The notes beneath the pieces were generated by a model. The model saw only the letters and a program-made list of their open reading frames with translations, searched no databases and was not told where the DNA came from. The position numbers and the translations under genes are program-made. DNA of 64,000 nucleotides from Paraphoma chrysanthemicola (taxonomy: Eukaryota > Ascomycota > Dothideomycetes > Pleosporales > Phaeosphaeriaceae), in the NCBI GenBank assembly GCA_020744225.1, contig JAGMWG010000009.1, positions 1,674,001-1,738,000 on the forward strand. The letters are read 5' to 3'. This document shows positions 53,840-62,878 of this stretch, piece after piece; position 1 is the stretch's first letter; each line of letters begins with the position of its first letter.

Positions 53840-54725
53840 ACCCTTTGGCGAGCAGAAGTACGTCAACAATGCAGGTGCTATCATCCACTACCGAAAGTAC
53901 ACCCATCGCGATCCGTCCGCACCGTATGTGCTCTTCCAACACGGCTTTCCCGACCAAGAAACGACCTGGAATGACTACCAGATCCCAACCTTTTCCCGCC
54001 ACTACAACATTCTCACTCCCACCCTCCGCGGCTTCCCCCCAAGCGATATCCCACCAATTGCAGCCAATTACACCGCAACAGCCTACGCGACCGACATGCT
54101 CGCCATCCTTAACCAAGAAAACGTTACAAGCGTGTACCTAATCGGCCATGACTTTGGCGGCGGCCTCGTGCAAGGCTTCACGCAGGCCTTCTCCGAAAGA
54201 GTCAACGCGCTAATCATCATGAACGCGCCGATCTTCCCTACCTTCGTGCCTCTTCTCTCCTTCGACGCCGAGGCACAGGAGTACGCACGCTACACGATCC
54301 CTTACTATAGCTATATCCCCGGCCAGCCAAAAAATATCTCCACCATCGTCCAGTTCATTCGCGATCCATCGTACCGCCACAAAATCGCAAAATATCTTGA
54401 CCGATCGCCCCTCTACGGTATGCTCAACTTCTACAAAAACAACTACCCGGGCCCCACTTACGGCCAGAACCTCACCGCCGCTCTGAACATCACAAAGGAG
54501 AACTGGACCCAGCACGTTCCCACTATGGTGGTCTGGGGCGAGGAAGATGAGTATTTCAGCCCCAAAACTATTGATGGGTTGCAGGGTTGGTTTAAGTTCG
54601 GGGTCCGGCTTGTTACCGTGCCAAAGGCGGGTCATTGGCCGTTTAGGGATCAGTGGAAAAGGGTGAATGAGGAGATGTGCAGCTTTTTGAAGGTTGCGGG
54701 TGGGAGTAAGGAGGATCTTGGGTAG
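53805..54725 (+). CDS. Alpha/beta hydrolase, epoxide hydrolase/dehalogenase type
   Basis: 306 residues when read from 53,805. The alpha/beta-hydrolase fold is shown by the oxyanion motif H46-G-F-P-D50, the nucleophile elbow G114-H-D116-F-G-G with an aspartate nucleophile, a likely acid in G-E-E-D248-E-Y, and the base H277 in A-G-H-W-P-F. An Asp nucleophile with H-G-x-P is typical of soluble epoxide hydrolases and haloalkane dehalogenases, which open an epoxide or C-halogen bond through a covalent ester. The residues between the nucleophile and the acid (about 130-240) form the cap, with several tyrosines (Y-Y-S-Y) of the kind that activate epoxides. Sequons occur at N88-Y-T and N106-V-T, plus N-I-S, N-L-T, N-I-T and N-W-T, which suggests passage through the secretory pathway. 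That fits the alternative first exon at 53,720. The substrate is unknown; detoxification or secondary metabolism is possible. Base composition is normal, with no RIP damage. Confidence 0.9.
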   Translation: MLPQALAGLTFKPFGEQKYVNNAGAIIHYRKYTHRDPSAPYVLFQHGFPDQETTWNDYQIPTFSRHYNILTPTLRGFPPSDIPPIAANYTATAYATDMLAILNQENVTSVYLIGHDFGGGLVQGFTQAFSERVNALIIMNAPIFPTFVPLLSFDAEAQEYARYTIPYYSYIPGQPKNISTIVQFIRDPSYRHKIAKYLDRSPLYGMLNFYKNNYPGPTYGQNLTAALNITKENWTQHVPTMVVWGEEDEYFSPKTIDGLQGWFKFGVRLVTVPKAGHWPFRDQWKRVNEEMCSFLKVAGGSKEDLG

Positions 54726-56090
54726 AGTTGATACCGGTTAGACTGTGGTTGTAGAGATTTGTAGGAGATGAGATCTGTTACTTCACTTTCTTGGGCTCTG
54801 GCAGTAAGATAAGGTGGTTTGAGTTTCGACAAAAAACATCGGATAGTAGTTGGAGTTTGGGTTGAATTGGTCTAGATTTTTAATCCTGAAATACGGTGCG
54901 TTGTTATTCAGTTTGGCACTTGCGAAATCACAAGCTGCAGATTGATCTAATCCGTCTATTTCTGCAGCCTGAGTATGTATTACGAGCCTATGCGAAGGAG
55001 CGATGTAGTAATAAGTGATCATCAATCAAACCAACAACTTGGCAGGAGGCGCAGGCAATTGGCGAGGTACACGACCATAGAGTTAAGCTATGCGACGGTT
55101 CGTCAACGGTCATTCTACTATAACGCTCATCAACGAAGAATACCACAGAACTATCAGGTCAATGGAGGTGCTAGTGAACGAGCAGTTTTGGATATTCGAA
55201 TCCAGCAGCTGGGAACGCAGCCCGTATGATCTCGTGTTCAACCTTGTCAATCAACTTTGTTATCAAAACCGAAACCTAGCTCTCGAGCTGGAAAGGGACT
55301 TTTGTATTACTTATTGCTCTCCGGCACCAAAGCGTCTTGCTAGTTGCTACTATTACTAGCTCCCTTACGGTATACTCGCGCGTTACTGATTTCTAAGGCT
55401 TAAGGACTGACTTAGAAGCGCTTACGAGCTTTCCTTGAAGTACGACTTCGAAACTACAATCTATAAGTCCTCGGCGCTCAAGGGCCGTCTCTATGTAAGC
55501 CCAGGGCGGCTTGCACGGTCACGTGGATTATTCACCGACCAATCAGCCCACTACTTCATGTCTAAGAGCGTACATCACGGATATGTCAGTCGACACACAA
55601 CACAATAAAACACACTTCACATTACATCGTCTCCTGTTTTCTCACCTGCTTACACTCTAACTAATCAGTCTTTGCCTAGGTACTTATCGTGATTATTAGA
55701 TGGTCCAAGAGAAACACGCTGGTGTATTTATGCAATTTAGAGAAGGCACTACAATCATCTAGTAGCAGATCGCGTAGTGCAGGAATAGACCTTATGCATT
55801 TGCGCCATACAAATCACGCCTAACCATTGTATTTAACTAAGCGTTGTAATTAGTAAGCAAATAGAGATGCGTACTAGATACTTGGAAGTGACGGTTTCAA
55901 ACTAGTCATGGTGGCTAGGATAATGTATTCGCCCCTGTATTGATTAGTAAACTTCCAGCCGCGAAGCCAAGACAAGTAATCATTATTAAATGACCTTTTT
56001 TTGTCTATGCTGGAATGCGTGCAATATAAATTCATGCCACATCCTCCTGCTTGTGTGTTATATTGTCTTCCGTTATGACTACCAACTAAA
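54726..56090. other. Intergenic region
   Basis: No convincing gene. A frame at 55,090-55,359 (89 codons, plus) with N-L-V-N-Q-L-C-Y-Q-N-R-N-L-A-L-E-L-E-R looks helical but has no known domain and no support. CCAAT-type sequence (gaccaatcag) occurs near 55,540, and an AC-rich, TC-rich stretch follows to 55,680, resembling a promoter. The gene at 56,091 starts downstream. Confidence 0.5.
55090..55359 (+). CDS. Possible small hypothetical protein
   Basis: 89 codons with a canonical ATG and a stop. The predicted protein is amphipathic in the middle (V-N-E-Q-F-W-I-F-E, N-L-V-N-Q-L-C-Y-Q-N). No domain, signal peptide or intron evidence. The upstream overlapping frame starting 54,975 is equally plausible and equally unsupported. 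Retained only as a low-confidence possibility. Confidence 0.15.
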   Translation: MRRFVNGHSTITLINEEYHRTIRSMEVLVNEQFWIFESSSWERSPYDLVFNLVNQLCYQNRNLALELERDFCITYCSPAPKRLASCYYY

Positions 56091-56645
56091 ATGACTGCAC
56101 AAATCACACCGACGCTTTCGATACCTCCAGTCAAGCCTCATGGCTTACCACATGTTACAGCTGAAGAACGCAGCTCAGCAATCGATTTCGTAAATCGAAA
56201 CAACCTCATCATGGAGCAATTCCAAGTCGATGAAATCCTTTCTCAAGCAACCGAAGACGTCGTCCTAAGACACTGGCACGGAACAGTCAGCGGCATTGAT
56301 GAAATGAGGACATTCTTTAATACCACTTATCCGTATATAATCCCGGGCGTCAGTCGACATGCGACCAATCACGTTGTCGACCGCGATGAAGAGACTGGTG
56401 GTGTGGCTGTTCGATATCACGAACACTGCATACGATATGCGTGGCCGAACGTTTTTGAGACGCAGCTGAAGGGAAAGGAGGGATCTTGTATCGAGGTGGA
56501 TGGAAACTTGCCCCAGATCTGGATCTACAATATCCACTATGATCGTCTGCTGATGACGGAGACGGGGTGGAAACTAAGGGAGAGAGTCCTCGGGCCTGCA
56601 GTTGTAAACTCTCAGATGGATCCGAGAAACGAGCCAGAGCCGTAG
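56091..56645 (+). CDS. SnoaL/NTF2-like domain protein
   Basis: 184 residues, intronless, starting at aaaATGact. The fold is a cone-shaped alpha+beta barrel of the SnoaL_4/NTF2-like class: N-terminal helices (about 24-60, A-I-D-F-V-N-R-N-N, then D-E-I-L-S-Q-A-T-E-D-V-V), the segment W62-H-G-T-V-S-G-I-D-E-M-R-T-F-F, S-R-H90-x3-H94 in the strand that usually carries active-site histidines, then the long strands G-V-A-V-R-Y-H-E-H and W-I-Y-N-I-H-Y-D-R, and T-G-W-K-L-R-E-R near the C-terminus. Related proteins include scytalone dehydratase, SnoaL polyketide cyclases and many fungal proteins of unknown role. Often such proteins act on small aromatic or polyketide substrates, but no biosynthetic core gene is nearby. 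No signal peptide, so probably cytosolic. Confidence 0.85.
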   Translation: MTAQITPTLSIPPVKPHGLPHVTAEERSSAIDFVNRNNLIMEQFQVDEILSQATEDVVLRHWHGTVSGIDEMRTFFNTTYPYIIPGVSRHATNHVVDRDEETGGVAVRYHEHCIRYAWPNVFETQLKGKEGSCIEVDGNLPQIWIYNIHYDRLLMTETGWKLRERVLGPAVVNSQMDPRNEPEP

Positions 56646-57098
56646 CTGATGTTACGCCATAGCCCAGCCCCACAATCAAAGCGTTTACCCCGCATCGGTC
56701 CAGTACCCTCCATATCCAATCTCATCTCGCCTCCAGACTGTTATTTTGAGATATGCGCCAACGAAAACCGTTCGTGCAGGCTTCTGATATCGTGGTTTAC
56801 ATGCGAGTGACGCGTAACGTGCTGATCGCCGAGACGCCCGGCTCGGTGAGGCGCCCACCCTCTCCTATCTTCTGCAAAGAGCACTGTTCACACGAATAAC
56901 GAACGTTCATACGGTACAAGGAGAGAGCAGAGCTTGTTTGACTATCCCATTTAGAGATAGCCAAGGGAACAGGGGGCTTATTCCACTGAAACTGCCAACG
57001 CATGAGCCAGTTAAAGGATTAACCTTAATTCCCCGCGGCATACGCTTGAAGGGTTTCTCGAGGGATTAATGGCCAAACCGGTTTAATCTTCTCACCCT
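56646..57098. other. Intergenic region
   Basis: No gene seen. It contains short palindromes (aaaccggttt near 57,075, cctttaaagg at 57,096-57,105) and a ccccgcgg near 57,030. These could be regulatory or remnants of the arrestin gene's missing part. Confidence 0.5.
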
Positions 57099-57747
57099 TT
57101 AAAGGTAGAGTTGCCTACATTTAATGCAATGTGTTTGCACATCGCCAGCAGATTGATGATCTCGCCCATGGGATTCAATAATGGCTGCTTCTATTTCATA
57201 TGAGATAGATGTCTTGTGAGGCCCGCCAATACTTTCTGGAGAGCTACCAGGGATGCAGATCTCGAAAGGCCAATCGTGATTCCTGGGTTCAGGACGATCG
57301 ATTTCGGAAGAGCTCCGAGTTCAGCTCTTTCGCGTCCGAGAAGCGCAAGCTGATGAGAAAACACTTCGGTTGTACTGTCGACGTTTCGAGCAACTTGTTC
57401 GTATGTCGTTCTTATCTCTTCACGCCAGCTTCAAGCATTCGTCAGCATAACGTAACTTAGCAATGAATGCAGACACAGACTACTCACGTACCTCTCAATC
57501 CGGCCGTCATCCTGAGTTGAATCGCCTTGACTCGTAGTGCTTTTGACAAGCGCAGCACAACTTTCCCTTTAAGGACTTGATCTGCGGCTTCATTTTCGGT
57601 TCCGTGAAGAACTACAAAGCCGTCGTTGAGTCTACATGAGTATCAGTGCGGTGCATGCTGCAAATCTCCTTGCGTGGAAACTTACCGGATCTGAAACAGG
57701 AAATTCCTGTCTCTACCTGGCAACCTGTTCAGGAAGGACACATCCAT
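57099..57747 (-). pseudogene. Arrestin-like protein, truncated and frameshifted
   Basis: Minus strand. Start ATG at 57,747; exon 1 57,686-57,747; intron 57,632-57,685 (GTAAG..TAG); exon 2 57,488-57,631; intron 57,429-57,487 (GTGAGT..AAG); exon 3 from 57,428 downward. Both junctions keep phase. The protein starts M-D-V-S-F-L-N-R-L and contains the arrestin-N landmarks F-Q-I-R-L-N-D-G-F-V-V-L-H-G, K-G-K-V-V-L-R-L-S, I-Q-L-R-M-T-A-G-L, T-W-R-E-E-I-R-T-T and V-F-S-H-Q. Shortly after F-S-H-Q-L-A-L-L-G-R-E the frame is lost. It continues in another frame as H-D-W-P-F-E-I-C-I-P-G-S-S-P-E-S-I-G-G, the conserved arrestin W/F-P-F-x-I-x-I-P-G-S-x-P-E-S motif, then Y-E-I-E-A-A-I and a stop at 57,099. The C-terminal arrestin domain is missing. 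Intact relatives are adaptors for ubiquitin-dependent endocytosis of plasma-membrane transporters (ART/CreD type). Either a 1-nt sequence error or true decay would explain the shift, but the truncation favours a pseudogene. Confidence 0.75.
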
Positions 57748-60093
57748 TTTTGGCCCAACCTCGTTGGTCTACTGGAGCTGTTGAATAAAAGTGTTTATCC
57801 TCACAGTTGATGTTTTTGCAACATATTACACTGGTTTCTTTGCTTGAGAATCGTTGGCGTATATCATATATGGCGTACATCATATATGGCACATTCATAG
57901 TGGATTGGTCAGCCTTACGTTCTGTGAAAAGAACCTCGCAGCCGTGATTTTGTGTTTCGGCCAGAATAGGGATAACTTCGCTAAGCAGCCCGGCTTAGTG
58001 CCAATTAAAACGCAATGCAATGCAAGCTAGATGTTCGCGCTAATGCATCTTGCTGACAACGCTAAGTGAGCAAGTGCCTTTTCGGTCCCGGTAGCGATGT
58101 CTGTGCTCCAGACGTCATTCGCTCATTTGTTATCTTGGCCTGCTGACAGAAAGAGTTATCGGACCATATGCTGGGCGACATTGGTTGTTCCTGAGCATGA
58201 CTGGCAATATCCGAGGTACCTGTTGCTATCCCAGTATTCAAGGACAAATTATATTCGACAGTACAAGTCATGCGCAGATCGTCGCAGACTAGACCAAGCT
58301 ACCTGACTTGCAACCCTGCTCATACTGGGATAGTGTTGCTGAAGGTAATGGCGACAGGAAGGTTGGGGCGCGCATGTTGTACAACTGATGTGAACACAAA
58401 CTATTTGAGTATTGTGGTAGAGAGGTGTGTACAATTCGGCTCATCAGTCAAGCTGAACAAGGGCAGTGACATCATCCGTATCATTATTTCTGAACCATCA
58501 TCGCGGACTGATTGGCCTTCTGTTTAGACCCTGCTCAATCTTATCCCAGGTGGAGGGTAGCAGAGTCCCGGTCAGTCAGTAACTGTTGTCGTAGTCTTTG
58601 CCAAGCACTACACCCACATTCCTGACGGTTGGGCTCTGTCGCCTCATCTTAGCGTGATGGAACACGAGGGTGCTGGGCAGGGCACTGGGCGGGTTACTTC
58701 CTATCTGCTTTCTCTCACCAGTGCGCACAACATCCAGGCTAAAGTCGGCTGATTTGAAGAAGTTCGCTCGAGTCTAGTCGATGTAGGGCATGAGAAGAGT
58801 ATTTGACTCGTAGTACAACATTGAAGCAAAGGTCAACGCCAGTCTTTTACACCTCACAGAGGTAGGCTAGCAAGTGAAGCTCTGTTAATTGCTTCATCAG
58901 ATGTCGTCGCCTATCTAGTGCAATGATTTCAAGTGGCCGTAGCGCGGCCTCCACGTGTACAAAAATGAAGGCCGCCACCGCCATGTTTTGGCCGTAAGCA
59001 GCCGGAGCTTGAATCAGCTACGACATTTGAAACCGCGCATTGAGCGCGTGAAGCGCCGTCACTGGCCGCGGCTACGGTAGAGGGGAACATGGTGTCCAAG
59101 CCGTCAATACGTCACCCTCACTAACAAATGGGTTTTCCCGTCCCATGTCCTGAGCGGCCGGTGCGCTTGGCTTTGTAAATCGGCTACTGCCCGCTTTGGC
59201 AAGAGGATGGTACGTGTCTTGATGACTCGGTTCCATAGTAGGTCCCAAACAAAACATAGGTCCAATATAGCCATGGAACAACCCTTCAGTTCTTCCGTCC
59301 TAGAGTGTACTCGTCCAGTCTCCGTACTGGCCTATCTGCAGCTTCATCCAAGGAGGATCAGTGTGTCGTCAAAGTACTGAAAGGAAATTAAAGTCCGTAG
59401 ACGCGTGCCAAGGATGTCCCAACGACTTCAAGAACCGCGCGTTCTGAGATCAGAGTAGCAGCTATTGGACATAATCATGGTTATTTGCCATCACGAATCG
59501 AGTAGCTGCGCGCATTCTGATAAAAGTAGGAATGCACCAACATGGCTTTCTACATGGACGGGCGCTCATTGCGCTGATTCAGAATGAATTCGATAGGCGG
59601 TACTAATCAAGAATCGGTCGACCTGATAGTCACATCAACACTGCCAACAGAAGTGCCATACCAGTTTTCTCCTCTCCTCTTCACCTGTCAGGATTTCGCA
59701 GCAGGAGAGCCACGTGGCGCCTTGCATCAATATGCGGTCTGCTCTATGACGCATGTTGTTGTCGCTCAAACATGAGAGGCTTGATCTCTCTAGTGCAAAA
59801 TTATCTGCGCAAGATTAAAGCAGGGACTTTTTGGTCATATCATCTTGATAAAAGGAATCTCAAGTGGATTCTCTATCTATAGAAGGTAGTTATGGAATTA
59901 GAGAGCACACTGAGCCTGAAGGGCCATAGCACAGTAGAGGTTACAGTAATGCCACAGGACAGCGTTAGTTGATACCAACCTTAAACGACCGAATGTCAGG
60001 AGAGATAGGAGTGGCATTCTAGCATGAACACAAAACCGCGATGTGAAGCTGTTCAAGATTGTTGCGCTATGTGGTGTTTGGAAAACAAGATTT
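57748..60093. other. Intergenic region, no gene recognised
   Basis: 2.3 kb with only short frames on both strands and no domains. It contains an imperfect GC-rich inverted repeat at 58,935-58,949 and 59,064-59,077. The 58.08-58.53 kb part has overlapping frames of 60-85 codons that could be decayed coding sequence, family unknown. Confidence 0.5.
58935..59077. repeat. GC-rich inverted repeat, possible foldback or MITE
   Basis: Left arm ggccgtagcgcggcc (58,935-58,949) and right arm ggccgcggctacgg (59,064-59,077) are reverse complements apart from one inserted base and the end. They enclose about 114 bp. No target duplication was found. Confidence 0.35.
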
Positions 60094-61161
60094 TCAGTGA
60101 CCGGAGTTGATAGTGGCGTTAGCCGCGCCGAGGCTTGCATGGAAGAAGCTGGTGAGCTTTTCGAACGGGATCAGCTCTGTTCGGTCGTAAAGGTCAACAT
60201 GGCCGGCTCCCTCGATCCAGAATAGTTCCTTAGGATGAGCTGCAAGGTAGTAGGCATCCTCAGCGAACTCACGTGAGTGCGCTTGGGTGCCTGCAATGAA
60301 CAGAACGGGGCGCGGGTGAAGGATATCCAAGCCTTCTAGTGGGTAGTAGTTTATGAGCTTCATTGCGGATGAGAGCGTTGGATACGTCGTAAGAGTGGGT
60401 GCAGAGCCTTCAGGTGTGTACTCTCCGCGCGGAGTGCGGTAAAAGTCGAAGAATTCTCTGTCGATTTCAGTCGAGTTCGCCGTGATCCTCTGTGGGGTAC
60501 CGCCAGTGTAACCGGTCTCACCGCCGTCCACCTCAATCTGTCGCTGCCGTGATGCAGCAGCAATTGCAGCCTGGCGTTGCTGAAAGTTGACCGCATTCTG
60601 CATGCCGTCACGATAAGCTGCGCCCATATCGTACATGCTCACGGTCGCGAGAGCCTTTATGCGAGTGTCAATCTTCGCGGCAGTGATCGACCATGAACCG
60701 CTCCCGCAGATACCAAGAACACCAATGCGCTCGCGGTCAACGTAGTCCAGTAGGGTGAGATAATCTACCGCCGCGCTGAAAGACTCTGCATACATGTCCG
60801 GTAACACCGCGTTTCGTAGCTCACCGCTACTCGCACCCCAGTACGCAGGATCAATAGAGATTGTAACGAAGCCTTGTTCAGCCAACTTCGTGGCGTAGAG
60901 ATTTGCACTTTGTTCCTTCACTGCACCAAAGGGAGGGCCGACAACGACAGCTGATGCGTTGACACTGCGATCGAGATTGCTTGGGAGGAAGAGGTTGCCC
61001 GCGATTGTCATCTGAAATTGATTCAGGAAAGTAATGGGTTCGGCCGTGACATTGCTGCTGACGTAGAAGTTGTTGGCTCCAAAGGACATGTTTTGAGCCT
61101 TTGCCGTCATTGCGCTGGCGACGAAGGTGACGCTGAGCGCGACGACGTTGCGCACGACCAT
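60094..61161 (-). CDS. Secreted alpha/beta hydrolase with cysteine nucleophile
   Basis: 355 residues, intronless. A signal peptide is visible: R4, hydrophobic V-V-A-L-S-V-T-F-V-A-S-A-M, and a likely cleavage after A-K-A-Q (about residue 22-23), then N-x-S/T sites at N24-M-S, N37-V-T, N68-A-S and two or more later. The alpha/beta-hydrolase features are G-P-P-F-G-A (75-80, oxyanion side), the nucleophile elbow G150-I-C152-G-S-G with cysteine instead of serine, an acid in the A-E-D302-A-Y region, and the base H321 in G-A-G-H-V-D-L-Y-D-R. The G-x-C-x-S elbow and the H-V-D-L-Y-D-R motif are typical of the dienelactone hydrolase/YcjY-like group (also annotated as polyketide-transferase or hydrolase_4 type). 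The substrate is unknown. A TATA-like element lies about 104 bp upstream. Confidence 0.9.
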   Translation of the reverse strand: MVVRNVVALSVTFVASAMTAKAQNMSFGANNFYVSSNVTAEPITFLNQFQMTIAGNLFLPSNLDRSVNASAVVVGPPFGAVKEQSANLYATKLAEQGFVTISIDPAYWGASSGELRNAVLPDMYAESFSAAVDYLTLLDYVDRERIGVLGICGSGSWSITAAKIDTRIKALATVSMYDMGAAYRDGMQNAVNFQQRQAAIAAASRQRQIEVDGGETGYTGGTPQRITANSTEIDREFFDFYRTPRGEYTPEGSAPTLTTYPTLSSAMKLINYYPLEGLDILHPRPVLFIAGTQAHSREFAEDAYYLAAHPKELFWIEGAGHVDLYDRTELIPFEKLTSFFHASLGAANATINSGH

Positions 61162-61261
61162 GACAACGATACTGTTGCAGATTACTTGTGAAAGGGTCTT
61201 GTGTGGAGTTGACTGTGGGCGGCTGCTAGTGGTGATGCTTTCGTAGGAGAAGACATGCTGC

Positions 61262-61274
61262 TCGTCTTATAGCC
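61262..61274 (-). promoter_or_regulatory. TATA-like element of the secreted hydrolase gene
   Basis: On the minus strand ggctataagacga, about 104 bases before the ATG at 61,161. Position and sequence fit a core promoter; no other support. Confidence 0.35.
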
Positions 61275-61835
61275 CATGTAGCGCGGCTTTAGGACCTGAC
61301 ACAGCTACGGTATACGCAGCTATGAATGTGGGCACTTCAGGTCGCCGAAAGTACAAGGCCACCCTGCAAAGTGCCTAGCCTCATCCTTGGCACCATTGCA
61401 GGACAATTCAGTACTGCATCGTAAAGTTATACTAGCGACAGGTGTGATGCTAGCGTTACGTCGATAATTTTGCCCAGACTTCAAAATGCTTTGCTTTCCA
61501 TGCCAAGTCTGGGTTCGTCGTCGTAACGTGTCTGTTCGGTCTAGGCAAGTGATATTGTGGTGGTCTGTAAGAAGCTGACATGTTAAATCCGCCCGACGCC
61601 AGGGCCGTCTTCGGCCAAGCTTGGCCCATTTATGGTCCACGAGTGCGCGCATAATTACATGAATTTTCAGAGACATTAGTGTGAGTAGGTAAGGCAGTTG
61701 CAAACAACCCACTTGCCGACGGGCAACGAGCTCAGAGAATTGAGATCGACAGTGGTGTTAAAACGAGCGGATTGACGCGCGTCTTATGGTCAGAGTCGGC
61801 AACAAATTCTGGTAATGCTAAAACAGATGTTTGTC

Positions 61836-61914
61836 TTGACTTGCTCCCGGGAAGTATATACTTGATTTGAGGGTTGTAGACTTGTCTTGGACTTGTGACT
61901 TGCAAGTATACTTG
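61836..61914 (+). repeat. GACTTG repeats with two 12-bp palindromes
   Basis: At least four copies of gacttg/ggacttgt, bounded by the palindromes aagtatatactt (61,852-61,863) and caagtatacttg (61,903-61,914). This may be the end of a small element or a binding-site cluster. Confidence 0.5.
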
Positions 61915-62390
61915 ATGTATGTGTGCTGAAAGAGGGGATTTGGGGGTTAGGGTAGTACTTTTGTAGCCTAGATTACCGTAAGCTTAGCGTTTTCCATTTG
62001 CATCAAGACAAGCTTAGCTGCTATTACTATCGCGCCTTTGGCAAGGTGTTCAAAGTGCTCAACGATACTTGTTGGTGAGCTACTCCTATGTCTCTGAATC
62101 CTTGCCTTTACAAGCGTTGATTAAGACTCTGATTTAAGGGTATTGCTTAGGGTTTGCGACTGCCAGGGTTCGTTGTTAGGTAGTGGTGGTGATGGTGTAC
62201 GCGGCTGGACATCAAGGCCTGATGTGACCTGATCTGGCTCAAATAGGACTAGTCTAGCGCCTTAAAACTCTTCTTAGATATTCTTAGAAGTGATTGCTGC
62301 GTCAAAGGCGCGTTTAAGGCCTGGCAAGAACTCCTGTTTTGTGACGTGGCTGATATGGCTGCGCATAAGCGCTTTGACTTAGCGTCTATA

Positions 62391-62560
62391 TGTTATGGAC
62401 TAGCCTCACGCGTAGTACTGATGAGTGTCGGAATAGATATGAATTCTCTTAGAGAGAGAAAGAGAGAGACTCTCTCTCCTCTTGTTATATACTACTTACT
62501 AGAGTACAGCCTAAACTAGACACGGGCACAGCCCGAGTCCATCACATATTCCTCTTCCTA
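62391..62560 (+). repeat. Possible LTR fragment
   Basis: Begins tgttatggactagcc and contains a GA-rich then CT-rich stretch and tgttatatac, a look shared by many fungal Ty1/copia LTRs. No matching CA end with a 5-bp duplication of ctata was found, so it is at best a fragment. Low confidence. Confidence 0.25.
62449..62479. repeat. GA/CT hairpin
   Basis: A run of agagagagaaagagagagac is followed by tctctctcct, so the strands could fold on gagagag/ctctctc with a one-base loop. Confidence 0.6.
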
Positions 62561-62878
62561 CTCCTTTCTCTGTGTATCTTCTATTGTCATAGACGTGCGA
62601 AGGCCTCATGGAGTTCGCGTTGTGTTGTTGTTTTTGGGTTCCCTGGGTTGCCAAGGCGCGCCTGTTGTAGTCCCGTGATGTGGCCATAGCGTTGCGATGA
62701 GTCATCCGTAAGCGAGACGCGTCGCACCCAAAACAAAGCAACGCGGAGCTACCTCCGAGATCTTCAAGCCGCCCTTGTGCGCCCCACCATAATCCTGCGT
62801 CCGCCCCCTGCGTCTTCGGTACCACCTGCCTCATCTGCCATCGCGTTGTCCTCCCGGCCCCACGTCGGCCTCTCTACC

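Larger units (their letters stand above)
61275..62878. other. Intergenic region with short repeats
   Basis: No convincing gene. A 130-codon minus frame (61,320-61,712) has no domain. The region holds the GACTTG repeat cluster at 61,836-61,914, a sequence starting tgttatggactag at 62,391 that resembles an LTR end, and a purine/pyrimidine hairpin at 62,449-62,479. The 5' region of the gene at 62,879 is in its right part. Confidence 0.5.

Noticed and set aside
54210..54635. 141-codon frame opposite the hydrolase gene
   Set aside because: Shadow of the coding strand, with no recognisable domain.
61320..61712. 130-codon minus-strand frame upstream of the secreted hydrolase
   Set aside because: No domain, arginine/histidine-rich low-quality translation, no splice or promoter support.
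62391..62834. Solo LTR with target duplication
   Set aside because: The start resembles an LTR, but no CA end followed by ctata could be found. Kept only as a low-confidence fragment.
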